Positions 37,118-46,475 are shown, numbered from the stretch's first letter. The stretch: 64,000 bases of DNA from Bradyrhizobium sp. SRS-191 (GCF_024586915.1 NZ_JANBVS010000007.1:1-64000), one strand, 5' to 3'. Made by a program: numbers and translations. Notes: a model not told the origin generated them from the letters alone.

Positions 37118-38449
37118 TCATGATTTGCCGAACGACGCCCGCAGCAGCGCCGGATAGCGCGCGGCCTGGAAGCCGCCGCGGGCGGCGTAGAAGCTGAGCA
37201 GGGCGATCCACAGGCCCGTATTGCCGAAGCCGCGCAGCGCCAGCCAGGTGCCGAGGAACACGATCAGCGCGGCGATCATCAGATTGCGCATGTCACGCGC
37301 CCAGGTGGCGCCGATATAGACGCCGTCGAATGCGAAGGCGAACACCGACACCAGCGGCGAGGCCACCACGAACGGCAGATAGTCGCGCGCGGCGCTGCGC
37401 ACGGCGGGGCTCGCGGACATCACGTCGATCAGAACCGGCCCGAACAGCGCGAAGATGACGGCCACGACGAGCGCGAAGCCGAAGCCCCAGATGAGCACCA
37501 GCCTGGTGGCGCCGGCGAAGCCGTCGCGGTTGCGCGCGCCGAACGCATAGCCGCAGAGCTGCTCGGCGGCATTGGCGAGGCCGTCGAGGAAGAAGGCCGC
37601 GACTAGCAGGAAATTGTTGAGCACCGCGTTGGCGGCGAGCGTGGTGTCGCCGGCGCGCGCGCCCTGCGCGGTGAAGAACAGGAAGGCCACGATCATCGCC
37701 GCGGTGCGGATCATGATGTCGCGATTGACCGCCATCATGTGCATCAGCTTGGCGCGGTCGAACAGCAGCGGCAGCGACAGGCCGCTGGTGGTCCTGACCA
37801 GCCGGCGCGCCAGCACCAGGCCGATCGCGACGCCGACGGCCTCCGCGAACAGTGCGGCGATTGCAGCGCCTGCGATCCCCGTCTCCAGCACCTGCACCAG
37901 CAGGATGGTCGCGGCCATGTTGATCAGGTTGATCGCGACCTGAACCCCGAGCGCCAGCCTTGCGCGGGCCAGCCCGACCAGCCAGCCGAGCAGCACGTAG
38001 TTGGCGAGCGCGAACGGTGCCGACCAGATCCGGATCGTGAAATAGATCCGGGCGGCGCCGAGCACGGCATCGCTGCCGCCCATGATCTGGAAGATGACCG
38101 CGCCCAGCGGCAGCTGCAGGACGATCAGCGCGACGCCGATCAGCGCGGCCAGCGCCAGCCCGCGGATCAGCACCCTCAGGATCTCGTCGGTCTCGCCGGC
38201 CCCGAGCGATTGCGCCGTGAAGGCCAGCGTGCTGGCGCGCAGGAAGGCGAACAGCCAGAACAGGCAGTCGAAGATCACCGAGGCCATCGCGACGCCGCCG
38301 AGCATCGCGGCCTCGCCGAGCCGGCCGATCGCCGTGGTCGAGACGATGCCGATCAGCGGCGTGGTCAGGTTGGCGATCATCGCGGGGCCCGCGATGGCGA
38401 ACACCTGCGCGGTCGTCACGGCCGGCGCTTTCGGTCCCGGTGAATGCAA
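37118..38449 (-). CDS. MATE-family efflux transporter, DinF-like
   Basis: A 443-residue protein with twelve membrane helices. The segment IAGPAMIANLTTPLIGIVST near the N-terminus and NAVLNNFLLVAAFFLDGLANAAEQLCG in two parts near 273-300 are typical of the DinF branch of MATE proteins. It is distinct in sequence from the other MATE protein at 20629. DinF homologues are linked to oxidative stress and bile or DNA-damage responses in some bacteria; the substrate here is unknown. Confidence 0.87.
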   Translation of the reverse strand: MHSPGPKAPAVTTAQVFAIAGPAMIANLTTPLIGIVSTTAIGRLGEAAMLGGVAMASVIFDCLFWLFAFLRASTLAFTAQSLGAGETDEILRVLIRGLALAALIGVALIVLQLPLGAVIFQIMGGSDAVLGAARIYFTIRIWSAPFALANYVLLGWLVGLARARLALGVQVAINLINMAATILLVQVLETGIAGAAIAALFAEAVGVAIGLVLARRLVRTTSGLSLPLLFDRAKLMHMMAVNRDIMIRTAAMIVAFLFFTAQGARAGDTTLAANAVLNNFLLVAAFFLDGLANAAEQLCGYAFGARNRDGFAGATRLVLIWGFGFALVVAVIFALFGPVLIDVMSASPAVRSAARDYLPFVVASPLVSVFAFAFDGVYIGATWARDMRNLMIAALIVFLGTWLALRGFGNTGLWIALLSFYAARGGFQAARYPALLRASFGKS

Positions 38450-38549
38450 CGGAAATGCTCGCTCGCCTTGCCGGCCCCATCCGGCGCGCTGCTGCGGCGG
38501 ATTTCAGCCCCGGTCTGTGCCTAGCATAATCGTGGCGCCCGGTATGACG

Positions 38550-39284
38550 CTATAGATCAATCGTCATACCGTCATGCGCCGCCATGTGAGGCAGGCCATC
38601 CGCCCGGTGCAGCATGTCGTCGCTCATATGCGTGAGCACCAGTCGCTTCGGCCTGATCGCGTCGAGATGCGCCTCCAGCGCGGCGAGGCTCAGATGGTTC
38701 TTCACCGGCTTGTCGAACGTGTAGGCCTCGGCGATGAACAGGTCGGCATCGCGGCCGAGCGGGATCAGGCTGTCCGTCCATTCGGTGTCGGCGGTGTAGG
38801 CGACGATCCTGCCTTCGGATTCGATGCGGTAGCCGAGAAACGGTCCGCCCGAGCTGCCGTGAATGACAGGGTAGGGCGTCACGCCGATCTCACCGAAGCG
38901 CGAGGGCTGCCCGGGCGCCAGCTCGATGACCGACAGCTCGAATTTGCGCGGCGTGCTCGACGAATGCTCGAACAGCGCCTCCATCACCTGCGACAGGCGC
39001 GCTGCGATGCCGGCGGGGCCGGCGATCACCAGCGGCTGTGTCCGCCGCGAGAACTGCGCGTCGAGCAGCAGGAAGGGGAGGCCGGCGAAATGATCGCCAT
39101 GGAAATGCGTGATCAGGACCAGCGCCACGTCGTTGCAAGCGATGCCGAGCCGCTTCAGCGCCGGCAGCGACGAGGCCCCGCAGTCGATCAGCAGATTGGT
39201 GTGCGCACCCGTCAGATGGAAGCAGGTGTTGAACCTGCCGCCCGAGCCGAACGCGTCACCGCAGCCGACGACGCGAAGCTGCAT
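38550..39284 (-). CDS. Metallo-beta-lactamase-fold hydrolase, RNase Z-like
   Basis: A 244-residue MBL protein with the di-metal motif THFHGDH (59-65) and later His residues in YPVIHGSSG and VLTHMSDDM. The start MQLRVVGCGDAFGSGGRFNT and overall layout match RNase Z/ arylsulfatase-like (ElaC superfamily) hydrolases, but the exosite needed for tRNA 3' processing is not obvious. GAGAGGG precedes the ATG at 39284. A DUF6460 gene lies 14 bp upstream on the same strand. Confidence 0.82.
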   Translation of the reverse strand: MQLRVVGCGDAFGSGGRFNTCFHLTGAHTNLLIDCGASSLPALKRLGIACNDVALVLITHFHGDHFAGLPFLLLDAQFSRRTQPLVIAGPAGIAARLSQVMEALFEHSSSTPRKFELSVIELAPGQPSRFGEIGVTPYPVIHGSSGGPFLGYRIESEGRIVAYTADTEWTDSLIPLGRDADLFIAEAYTFDKPVKNHLSLAALEAHLDAIRPKRLVLTHMSDDMLHRADGLPHMAAHDGMTIDL

Positions 39285-39298
39285 CGGCTGCGCCCTCT

Positions 39299-39607
39299 CT
39301 ATCGGCCGCGCGGCGCGAAAATCCGCGACAGGAACCAGATCGGGATCACGATCACGGCGCCGAGCAGGAAGTAACGCCACAGCCAGTTGAAGGCGTCGAA
39401 GCCGAGCTCGTAGAGCCGGATGAACAGCAACTGAATGCTATGGAGAATGTTCAGCGGATCGAAGCCGATCGCCGACAGCACGACACCGACCAGGATCGAC
39501 AGCAGGATCAGCCGGAACGCGACCGCGACCGGCGAGCCGCCGAGAAAGCGATACAGGCCATCCGAGCTGCGGGCGCGGGCCGGATAGTCCCTGATGTCGT
39601 TCGACAT
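39299..39607 (-). CDS. Small membrane protein, DUF6460-like
   Basis: A 102-residue protein with two hydrophobic helices (about 27-47 and 78-97) joined by an aromatic-rich amphipathic stretch. The pattern LVGVVLSAIGFDPLN and WRYFLLGAVIVIPIW matches what I recall of DUF6460, a family found in rhizobia; the assignment is from memory. The function is unknown. It is the first gene of a two-gene unit with the MBL hydrolase. Confidence 0.65.
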   Translation of the reverse strand: MSNDIRDYPARARSSDGLYRFLGGSPVAVAFRLILLSILVGVVLSAIGFDPLNILHSIQLLFIRLYELGFDAFNWLWRYFLLGAVIVIPIWFLSRIFAPRGR

Positions 39608-39766
39608 GTCATCGTCTCCAAGGCCGGTGACCGGCGGATTCGTGCCCGATTATAAAGCACGGCAGGGCAGGTGGGGAACCCGCCCCGACGCTGCAAGCCG
39701 CTTACCGGCATTTAATGTTCTCGCGCGGGCCTTCGGCTTTCGCCGTTGCGCCGTAATGCCAAACGT

Positions 39767-39856
39767 CGTCATGGCCGGGCTTGACCCGGCCATCCATCTT
39801 CCCGGCCATCCATCTTCACGGGCGGATGGATGCCCGGGTCAAGCCCGGCCATGACG
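39767..39856. repeat. Palindromic repeat family 2, copy b
   Basis: CGTCATGGCCGGGCTTGACC at the left is mirrored at the right. The inside has a tandem duplication of CCCGGCCATCCATCTT (39786-39817). It lies between two transcription units, 46 bp after the ligase stop. Confidence 0.85.
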
Positions 39857-39902
39857 AGTCGCAAATTGTCACGCGTCCCGCCTTCGAAGAAGTGAGCCTC
39901 GT

Positions 39903-41825
39903 TCACCCCTCAGTCTCGCTCTTCAACATCCGCTCCAGCGTCTCCAGCCGGTCCGCGTCGCGCGGCGGCTTGTCCCAGCGCAGGCGGTTGATGCGGGGAA
40001 AGCGCATTGCGACGCCGGATTTGTGGCGCGGCGATTTCTGCAGGCCCTCGAACGCCACCTCCAGCACCAGGCCCTGCTCGGGCTCGTGCACGACGTGGCG
40101 AACCGGGCCGAACTTCTCGGTGGTGTTGCGGCGGACGAAGCGGTCGATCTGCAGCAGCTCCTCGTCGGTGAAGCCGAAATAGGCCTTGCCGACCGGCACC
40201 AGCTGATCGCCGGCCTCACCGGCCGTCCACACACCGAACGTGTAGTCGGAGTAGTAGGACGAGCGCTTGCCGTGGCCGCGCTGCGCATACATCAGCACGG
40301 CGTCGATGATATGCGGGTCACGCTTCCACTTCCACCACTGCCCCTTCGGCCGGCCCGGCAGATACACCGCGTCGCGCCGCTTCAGCATCACGCCTTCCAC
40401 CGCCTCGGCGTCGTCTCCGGCGCCGGCGGATGCGGGATCGGCGCGCGCGGCCTTCAGCTCGTCCCAGGTGGAGAACGCGATCGTCGGCGACAGATCGATG
40501 CGCGGATCGTCCAGCCGCGTGATGAACCCCTCGAGCCGCTCGCGCCGCGCCTCGAACGGCAGCTCGCGCAGATCGTTCTCTTCGTCGCCGAGCAGGTCGT
40601 AGGCGCGCAGGTGGATCGGGTACTCCTTCATCAGCTTCGGCGACACCGTCTTGCGGTTCAGCCGCTGCTGCAGCACGTTGAAGCTCTGCACGCGCTGATC
40701 ACGCACCACCAGCAGCTCGCCGTCGAGCGCGCCGGGGAGATGCAGCGACGGCAGGAGATCAGGAAAGCTCGCCGTGATATCCTCGCCGCTTCGCGAATAC
40801 AGCCGCGTCACCATGCGGCCGTCGGCCTCGCGGCCGCTCACCGCCTGCACGCGGATGCCGTCCCATTTCCATTCGGCGACGTAGTCGGCCGCGTTCATGC
40901 TGGCGAAGTCATCGTCCTCGACGGCATGCGCCAGCATCACCGGGCGGAACGGTGCGGGATCCCGATTGACCGGCTTGTCGCCGCGGCCTTCCAGCCAGGC
41001 GAACAGATCGAGATAAGGCGGCGACAGGCCGGGCCAGATCAGCTCGACGTCGTGCGGGTCCTTGTCGCCGAGCGCGGCCGCCGCGGTCTTGGCCAGGCGC
41101 GCGGAGATGCCGATGCGTAAGCTCCCGGTGACGAGCTTCAGCAGCGCCCAGCGTCCGGTCTCGTCGAGCTCGTCCAGCCATTGTGCGAGCTGCTTCGGCA
41201 TCTCGGTCTTGCCGAGGGTGCGGAGCGTGGTGACGACCTCGGTGAGAGTCGGCGGGGGCGGGTTATTGTGGCCGGATGCGAGGTGATCGGGTGGCGCCTC
41301 GCCTTCGCTCGCAGGGCTATCGCATACGGAGAGGCTAGCTTCGCGTTCATCTGCTTCTACATCGTCATGGCCGGGCTTGTCCCGGCCATCCACGTCGTTC
41401 GGCATCCTGGGAGCGGCGTGGATGCCCGGGACAAGCCCGGGCATGACGGAGTAACTAATTGGCAGGGCTGACCGTGGTGAGAGCTCCAAATCGGCATCTG
41501 CGATAGCGCCGCCTTCACGCGGGGGGAACGCGGTTGTGCGTGCGGGCGATGCTTGCTTCGGCCACATCAGCGCGACGGTCTCCGACAGGTCCCCCACGTA
41601 GTCATACGACAGCGCGAACAGCACCGGATCGGTGCGTGCGGCGATGAGGTCGCGGATCAGCGCGGGCTTGGCGTGCTTGAACGACAGCGCGCCGGTCAGC
41701 GCAGCCAGCGCGTAGCCGCGGTCGGGGTCTTCGACCTCGCGGAAATACGAGGTCAGCAGGCGCAGCTTGTTGTTGCGGCCGGGCTCATAGGCGAGGCGGT
41801 CGAGCAGCTCGGCGAAGCGGTTCAT
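39903..41825 (-). CDS. ATP-dependent DNA ligase (ligase-associated repair system), with an in-frame repeat insertion
   Basis: A 640-residue ATP-dependent ligase that seals DNA nicks. The N-terminal domain (1-90), the adenylation domain with the nucleotidyl lysine in KWDG (Lys320), and the C-terminal OB-fold ending in RFPRINRLRWDK are present. Residues about 91-190 form a low-similarity Pro/Glu/Asp-rich stretch; within it, residues 126-155 are the translation of a family 2 palindromic repeat (SVMPGLVPGIH and DGRDKPGHDD). The ATG at 41825 overlaps the upstream exonuclease stop (ATGA), giving an operon. The insertion sits between domains and may be tolerated as a linker. Confidence 0.9.
   Translation of the reverse strand: MNRFAELLDRLAYEPGRNNKLRLLTSYFREVEDPDRGYALAALTGALSFKHAKPALIRDLIAARTDPVLFALSYDYVGDLSETVALMWPKQASPARTTAFPPREGGAIADADLELSPRSALPISYSVMPGLVPGIHAAPRMPNDVDGRDKPGHDDVEADEREASLSVCDSPASEGEAPPDHLASGHNNPPPPTLTEVVTTLRTLGKTEMPKQLAQWLDELDETGRWALLKLVTGSLRIGISARLAKTAAAALGDKDPHDVELIWPGLSPPYLDLFAWLEGRGDKPVNRDPAPFRPVMLAHAVEDDDFASMNAADYVAEWKWDGIRVQAVSGREADGRMVTRLYSRSGEDITASFPDLLPSLHLPGALDGELLVVRDQRVQSFNVLQQRLNRKTVSPKLMKEYPIHLRAYDLLGDEENDLRELPFEARRERLEGFITRLDDPRIDLSPTIAFSTWDELKAARADPASAGAGDDAEAVEGVMLKRRDAVYLPGRPKGQWWKWKRDPHIIDAVLMYAQRGHGKRSSYYSDYTFGVWTAGEAGDQLVPVGKAYFGFTDEELLQIDRFVRRNTTEKFGPVRHVVHEPEQGLVLEVAFEGLQKSPRHKSGVAMRFPRINRLRWDKPPRDADRLETLERMLKSETEG
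41363..41458. repeat. Palindromic repeat family 2, copy c, inside the ligase coding sequence
   Basis: CGTCATGGCCGGGCTTGTCC at the left end, and at the right GCCCGGGCATGACGGAGTAACTAA. Reversed, it matches 17720-17815 including the TTAGTTACTCC lead. It keeps the ligase frame open and adds about 30 codons. Confidence 0.92.
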
Positions 41826-42868
41826 GTCTCCGCGTCCTCCGTGGCCACCACCTCGTTCTCTTCCTCGTCGCCATAGCCGACGAGATCGAGCGGCCGCGCG
41901 GCGAGGCCTTTGCTCTGGCACCAATGCACCAGCGCGTCCTCCTGGCCGTGGGTGACCCAGACCTCGCCGGCGCCGGTCGCAGCGATCGTCGCGGTGAGCC
42001 CATCCCAGTCGGCATGATCCGAGATCACCAGCGGCAGCTCGACGCCGCGCTGCCTCGCGCGAGCGCGCACGCGCATCCACCCCGAGGCGAAGGCGGTGAC
42101 CGGATCAGGAAAACGCCTGGTCCACAGATCGGAGGTCGCGCTCGGCGGCGCCAAGGTGATGGTCCCGGCAAGCTCCGCCTTCTTGACGCCCTTCACCGGC
42201 CGGAGCTCGCCGAGCGGGATGCCCTTGTCCTGGTAGTAGCGCGTGATCTTCTCCATCGCGCCGTGCAAATAGATCGGGGCGTCGTAGCCGGCCTCGCGGA
42301 TCAGCGCGATCACCCGCTGCGCCTTGCCGAGGGAATACGCACCGACCAGATGCGCGCGCTCGGGAAACAGCGCCACCGACGCCAGCAGCTTGTTCACTTC
42401 GAGCGAAGTATCGCCGTGCCGGAACACCGGTAACCCGAACGTCGCCTCGGTGATGAAGACGTCGCATTGCACCAGCTCGAACGGCGCGCAGGTCGGATCG
42501 CGCGCATCCTTGTAGTCGCCGGACGCGACGATGCAGATGCCGCCCGAGGACACCTTGATCTGCGCCGACCCCAGCACATGACCGGCCGGGTGGAAGCTCA
42601 CGGTGACGTCGCCCAGCCGGATCTCCTCGCCATAGCGGATCGCCTGCGTCGAACCGGCAAAGTTCTCGCCATAGCGCAGCCGCATGATGTCGAGGGTTTC
42701 CTGCGTCGCCAGCACCGCGCCATGGCCGGCGCGGGCATGGTCGGAATGGCCATGCGTGATCAGCGCCCGCTCGACCGGGCGCACGGGATCGATGTGAAAG
42801 CCGCCGGCCTTGCAGCACAGGCCGGAGGGAACGGGCAGCAGGATGTCTTGCGGACGCATGTTGCTCAT
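41822..42868 (-). CDS. Ligase-associated DNA exonuclease (metallo-beta-lactamase/beta-CASP fold)
   Basis: A 348-residue MBL/beta-CASP nuclease. Metal motif HGHSDHA lies at 39-45, with HPAGHVLGSAQI (93-104), ASGDYKD, and VISDHADWDG further on. It belongs to the set of proteins that accompany an ATP-dependent ligase, a DEXH helicase and a phosphoesterase in many bacteria and are thought to process DNA ends. It is translationally coupled to the ligase. The helicase and phosphoesterase partners are 4 kb away at 46476 and 49058. Confidence 0.9.
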   Translation of the reverse strand: MSNMRPQDILLPVPSGLCCKAGGFHIDPVRPVERALITHGHSDHARAGHGAVLATQETLDIMRLRYGENFAGSTQAIRYGEEIRLGDVTVSFHPAGHVLGSAQIKVSSGGICIVASGDYKDARDPTCAPFELVQCDVFITEATFGLPVFRHGDTSLEVNKLLASVALFPERAHLVGAYSLGKAQRVIALIREAGYDAPIYLHGAMEKITRYYQDKGIPLGELRPVKGVKKAELAGTITLAPPSATSDLWTRRFPDPVTAFASGWMRVRARARQRGVELPLVISDHADWDGLTATIAATGAGEVWVTHGQEDALVHWCQSKGLAARPLDLVGYGDEEENEVVATEDAET

Positions 42869-42914
42869 ATAGGTCGCGCGTGAGGATTTTCAGCTTGTCG
42901 GATCATTCTCTGCT

Positions 42915-43026
42915 CGTCATGCGCGGGCTTGACCCGCGCATCCATCTCCTGAATGAAGTTCCTCGATGGATGGCCGGGTCCCGCCTTCGCTGAAGCTACG
43001 GCGGGCGGGCAAGCCCGGCCATGACG
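42915..43026. repeat. Palindromic repeat family 2, copy d
   Basis: CGTCATGCGCGGGCTTGACC at the left; the right arm has been lengthened by a CCGCCTTCGCTGAAGC segment but still ends in AAGCCCGGCCATGACG. It ends 14 bp before the start of the methyltransferase gene. Confidence 0.82.
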
Positions 43027-43040
43027 ACATTGGTTCCAGC

Positions 43041-43967
43041 ATGCCCCACCGCTTCTTTCTCTCCTCCGGCGACCTGATTGCCGACCGCCGCTACGAGTTC
43101 GCCCGCGACCTGCACCTCAAGGGCGATCTCGCCGCGGCGGCCGAGGTGATGGAGCAGGCCATTGAGGTCGCGCCGAGCTTTGCCTCGGCGTGGTTCGAGC
43201 TCGGCAAGATCCGCGTCGATCTCGGCGAGACCGACAAGGCGATCTCCGCCTTCCAGAACGCCGTCGCGGCCGATCCGGATGACCGCCACGGCGCCGCCGT
43301 ACGGTTGATGCAGCTCGGCGCCGCGCCGCTCTCCGACATGCCCAAGGCCTATGTGCAGTCGCTGTTCGACCAATACGCGCCGCGTTTCGAGAGCGAGCTG
43401 ATCGAGCGGCTGCACTACCGGGCGCCGGCGATCCTGTTCAAGGCCGTGCTCGCGGTTCGCGCCGCCGGGAAGAAGCCGGCCTACTTCAAGCGCGCCATCG
43501 ATCTCGGCTGCGGCACCGGCCTCGGCGCCGCCGCCTTCGCCAACAATGTCGACAGCTTCATCGGCATCGATCTGTCGGCGGGCATGATCGCGGAGGCGCG
43601 CGCGACCGGGCTCTATGCCGAGCTCGAGATTGACGACATGACGGCCGGCCTCGCGCGGCAGGAGGATGCCTCGGCCGATCTCGTTCTTGCGGCGGACGCG
43701 ATGGTCTATGTCGGCGATCTCGGTCCCGTGCTGCGCGAGACGACGCGCGTGCTCACACATGGCGGGCTCGTGGCCTTCACCGTCGAGACCCATGATGGTG
43801 ACGGTGTGATCATGGGCAAGGGACTGCGCTATGCCCATGGTGCGGAATATATCCGCGGTGTCGTCGCGGACACCGGTCTGAAGCTGGCGCATCTCGAGCC
43901 GGCGTCGCCACGGACCGAAGATCAAGCACCGGTGCGTGGCCTTTCAGTGGTCGCGACCAGGACTTGA
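43041..43967 (+). CDS. TPR-domain class I SAM-dependent methyltransferase
   Basis: A 308-residue protein with two tetratricopeptide repeats (about 17-84) followed by a Rossmann methyltransferase domain: DLGCGTG (154-160), IGIDLSAGM, and VLAADAMVYVGDL. Such fusions are common in alphaproteobacteria and their substrates are not known; the TPR part suggests a protein partner or substrate. I chose the ATG at 43041, because the longer frame begins in the preceding repeat. It lies alone between repeats and a solute-binding protein gene. Confidence 0.83.
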   Translation: MPHRFFLSSGDLIADRRYEFARDLHLKGDLAAAAEVMEQAIEVAPSFASAWFELGKIRVDLGETDKAISAFQNAVAADPDDRHGAAVRLMQLGAAPLSDMPKAYVQSLFDQYAPRFESELIERLHYRAPAILFKAVLAVRAAGKKPAYFKRAIDLGCGTGLGAAAFANNVDSFIGIDLSAGMIAEARATGLYAELEIDDMTAGLARQEDASADLVLAADAMVYVGDLGPVLRETTRVLTHGGLVAFTVETHDGDGVIMGKGLRYAHGAEYIRGVVADTGLKLAHLEPASPRTEDQAPVRGLSVVATRT

Positions 43968-44075
43968 GTCTACACGCTATTGAATGCGCTGCACGCAGCG
44001 CGCGATGCGGCAACTTCGCTCTTGCCGCGGCTCTCCCGATGCCAAAAAATGCCGGCAGTCTAGGGAGAGACAACA

Positions 44076-45305
44076 ATGAAAAAACGACTGACCCGGCGCG
44101 ATTTCTGCGCCACCGCGATCGCGACCATCGGCGCCTCCACCATCGCTTCGCCTTACGTCTGGGCGGCCGAGAAGAAATACGATGCCGGCGCCAGCGACAC
44201 CGAGATCAAGATCGGCCAGACCATCCCGCATTCCGGCCCCGGCTCGCTCTACGGCGTGCTCGGCCGCATCGGCGAGGCCTATTTCCAGATGCTCAACGAG
44301 CAGGGCGGCATCAACGGCCGCAAGGTCAAGTTCCTCACCATGGACGACGCCTACAGCGCGCCGAAATGTGTCGAGGCGACGCGACGTCTCGTCGAGCAGG
44401 AGGAGGTGCTGGCGCTGTACGGTTCGCTCGGCACCGCCCCGCAGACGGCCGTGCACAAATATCTCAACTCCAAGGGCGTGCCGCAGCTTCTGCTCAACAC
44501 CGGCGCCTCGAAGTGGAATGACCCGAAGAACTACAAATGGACCATGGCCGGCCTGCCGCTCTATCCGACCGAGGCGCGCATTCTCGCCAAGCATGTGCTG
44601 AGCGTGAAGCCGGAGGCCAAGATCGGCATCCTCTATCAGAACGATGATTTCGGCCGCGATTTCCTGGGGCCGTTCAAGAAGGTGCTGGCCGATGCCGGCG
44701 GCAAGGCCCAGGTGATCATGGAGCAGACCTATGATCTCACCGAGCCGACGGTCGACTCGCAGCTGATCAACCTGTCGAAGTCCGGCGCCGACGTGTTCTA
44801 CAACATCTCCACCGGCAAGGCGACGTCGCAGTCGATCCGGAAGGTGGCCGAGCTCGGCTGGAAGCCGCTGCAACTGTTGTCGGCCGGCTCGACCGGCCGC
44901 TCGATTCTCTCGGCTGCGGGACTCGAAAACGCCAAGGACATCGTCGCCATCCGCTATTCCAAGGATGCCGGCGTGCCGCAATGGAAGGACGATCCCTATG
45001 TGAAGGCCTTCGAGGCGCTGCGCGCGAAATACGTGCCGAACATCGACCCGGACAACAGCATCGCCTATGCCGGCTACGGCCAGGCCGCGTCGATGGCCGA
45101 GATCCTGCGCCGCTGCGGCGACACGCTCACCCGCGAGAACGTGCTCAAGCACGCCACCACGCTCGCCGGCTTCCACTCGCCCTACTTCCTCGACGGCGTC
45201 GACTATGCCTACACGCCCGACGACTACACGCCGATGAAGACGCTCTACATCTCGATCTTCGACGGCAAGGACTGGAACATCTCCGAGAAGCCGATGACGG
45301 AGTAG
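44076..45305 (+). CDS. ABC transporter substrate-binding protein, branched-chain amino acid type
   Basis: A 409-residue periplasmic binding protein of the LivK/Peripla_BP_6 class. The N-terminus LTRRDFCATAIATIGAS is a Tat-type signal (cut near VWA, about residue 30). The domain has IKIGQTIPHSGP, LNEQGGINGRKVKF, GSLGTAPQTAV and AYAGYGQAASMAEILRR. Ligands could be branched-chain amino acids, aromatic acids or other carboxylates. No Liv permease genes are adjacent, so it is an orphan binding subunit here. Confidence 0.87.
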   Translation: MKKRLTRRDFCATAIATIGASTIASPYVWAAEKKYDAGASDTEIKIGQTIPHSGPGSLYGVLGRIGEAYFQMLNEQGGINGRKVKFLTMDDAYSAPKCVEATRRLVEQEEVLALYGSLGTAPQTAVHKYLNSKGVPQLLLNTGASKWNDPKNYKWTMAGLPLYPTEARILAKHVLSVKPEAKIGILYQNDDFGRDFLGPFKKVLADAGGKAQVIMEQTYDLTEPTVDSQLINLSKSGADVFYNISTGKATSQSIRKVAELGWKPLQLLSAGSTGRSILSAAGLENAKDIVAIRYSKDAGVPQWKDDPYVKAFEALRAKYVPNIDPDNSIAYAGYGQAASMAEILRRCGDTLTRENVLKHATTLAGFHSPYFLDGVDYAYTPDDYTPMKTLYISIFDGKDWNISEKPMTE

Positions 45306-45331
45306 GCGGCGGGACCGAGCCTGCTCCATAT

Positions 45332-45417
45332 CGTCATTGCGAGCGGGGCGAAGCAATCCAGAGTCCGTCCTACGATAAAGCTTGGATTGCTTCGTCGCCG
45401 CGCTCCTCGCAATGATG
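45332..45417. repeat. Palindromic repeat family 5
   Basis: CGTCATTGCGAGCGGGGCGA at the left, with AAGCAATCCAGAG inside, faces TTGGATTGCTTCGTCG and CTCGCAATGATG at the right. This unit is found once in the window. It follows the solute-binding protein gene. Confidence 0.8.
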
Positions 45418-45448
45418 GTGGAGCTCGCGAGGTGGCTGCACACTCCGC

Positions 45449-45565
45449 TGTCGTCCCTGCGAACGCAGGGACCCATACCGCGGACTCTCTCGGTGAGACA
45501 CAACTGCCAGTCATCGTCCCATCGGGGCCGGTGGTTATGGGTCCCTGCGTTCGCAGGGACGACAG
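45449..45565. repeat. Palindromic repeat family 1, copy e
   Basis: TGTCGTCCCTGCGAACGCAG at both ends (inverted). The interior, including CTCTCGGTGAG, ACAACTG and CAGTCATCGTC, is shared with copy f at 46232 and, reversed, with copy a at 1105, so conservation extends beyond the palindromic ends. Confidence 0.88.
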
Positions 45566-45649
45566 CGGAGAGCTGTGAAGCGCCGGTGGGCAAACAGGCC
45601 AAGACTTTCGAAAAAAATAATCCTATTGCTATTTTTCAAAAATCATGAT

Positions 45650-46060
45650 TTTATCCCGCCATCCCGTCCCAAGCCAAGGGGCGTTGCGCGCGATCGTCAC
45701 GACACGCGGGGCGGGGAGCGGTGGCCGCCGCGATGCCGCAGCGTGAGCGAAGGCTTGCGCGGACGAACGGTGTCCGGCGGACGTGAAGTCGTGTGGTCCT
45801 GGCCTCCCGGTGCCGAGGTCAAACCGACGGAGCGCTGATGCGCTGCGGTCGGCGACGGGGTCAATCAGCCGGTCCCCGAGGAGAGCACGAAATAAGCGTG
45901 AAACCCACCGCGCAGGGAAGGCTGGGCGTTTCCGGCTGCACCTGTGGTACCTGCCGCCTGCACTCTTTTCAGCAGGCGGGCCGCAGGCGTCAGCCGACGC
46001 CTGGCCTTCCCTGCGCCCTCTGCAGTTCAGAGGGAGACGTCATCGCAAAACTCGGGGCGC
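45650..46060. repeat. Structured intergenic repeat, copy B
   Basis: Aligns with copy A. The core (45910-46034) has the same fold: closing stem 45910-45922 with 46004-46016; hairpin CCGCCTGC/GCAGGCGG (45954-45979); hairpin CAGGCGT/ACGCCTG with the same CAGCCG loop (45984-46003), whose stem differs from copy A but still pairs; and CCCTCT/AGAGGG (46016-46034). Just before it lies an AT-rich tract (45605-45655), unlike its surroundings. No gene is seen in 45306-46475. Confidence 0.7.
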
Positions 46061-46231
46061 AGTCCGCCGCGAGGCCGCGATTGCTTGATCGGATGTTCTA
46101 GCTTCGGTGGAGCCTAGTGCCCGGAGGTGAGGACTATCTTCCCGTACCGGTCGGAATGGGTCCGAGCGGTGATCACCGGCACATACGTCGCAGGGATGAT
46201 CGTGAGACCCGAACTGGAGCCGAACATTCAG

Positions 46232-46350
46232 CTGTCGTCCCTGCGAACGCAGGGACCCATACCGCGGAATCTCTCGGTGAGGCACAACTGCTAGTCATCG
46301 TCTCATGGAAGCCTGTGGTTATGGGTCCCTGCGTTCGCAGGGACGACAGC
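46232..46350. repeat. Palindromic repeat family 1, copy f
   Basis: Same ends as copy e (CTGTCGTCCCTGCGAACGCA and its mirror), with interior ACCGCGGAATCTCTCGGTG and CCTGTGGTTATGGG. It lies immediately before the helicase gene, and its sequence stays open in the helicase frame, which blurs the true gene start. Confidence 0.88.
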
Positions 46351-46475
46351 GGGGGGGTGGCGAGGCACCGGTGCCATCAGGGAAAGGCTGGAACGGCAGC
46401 GCCGGTCGTAGCGGCCAGCCACACGTCATCTCCCTGACCCTCGACGAACCGCAGGCGACTGCCTACCTTCCCCCG

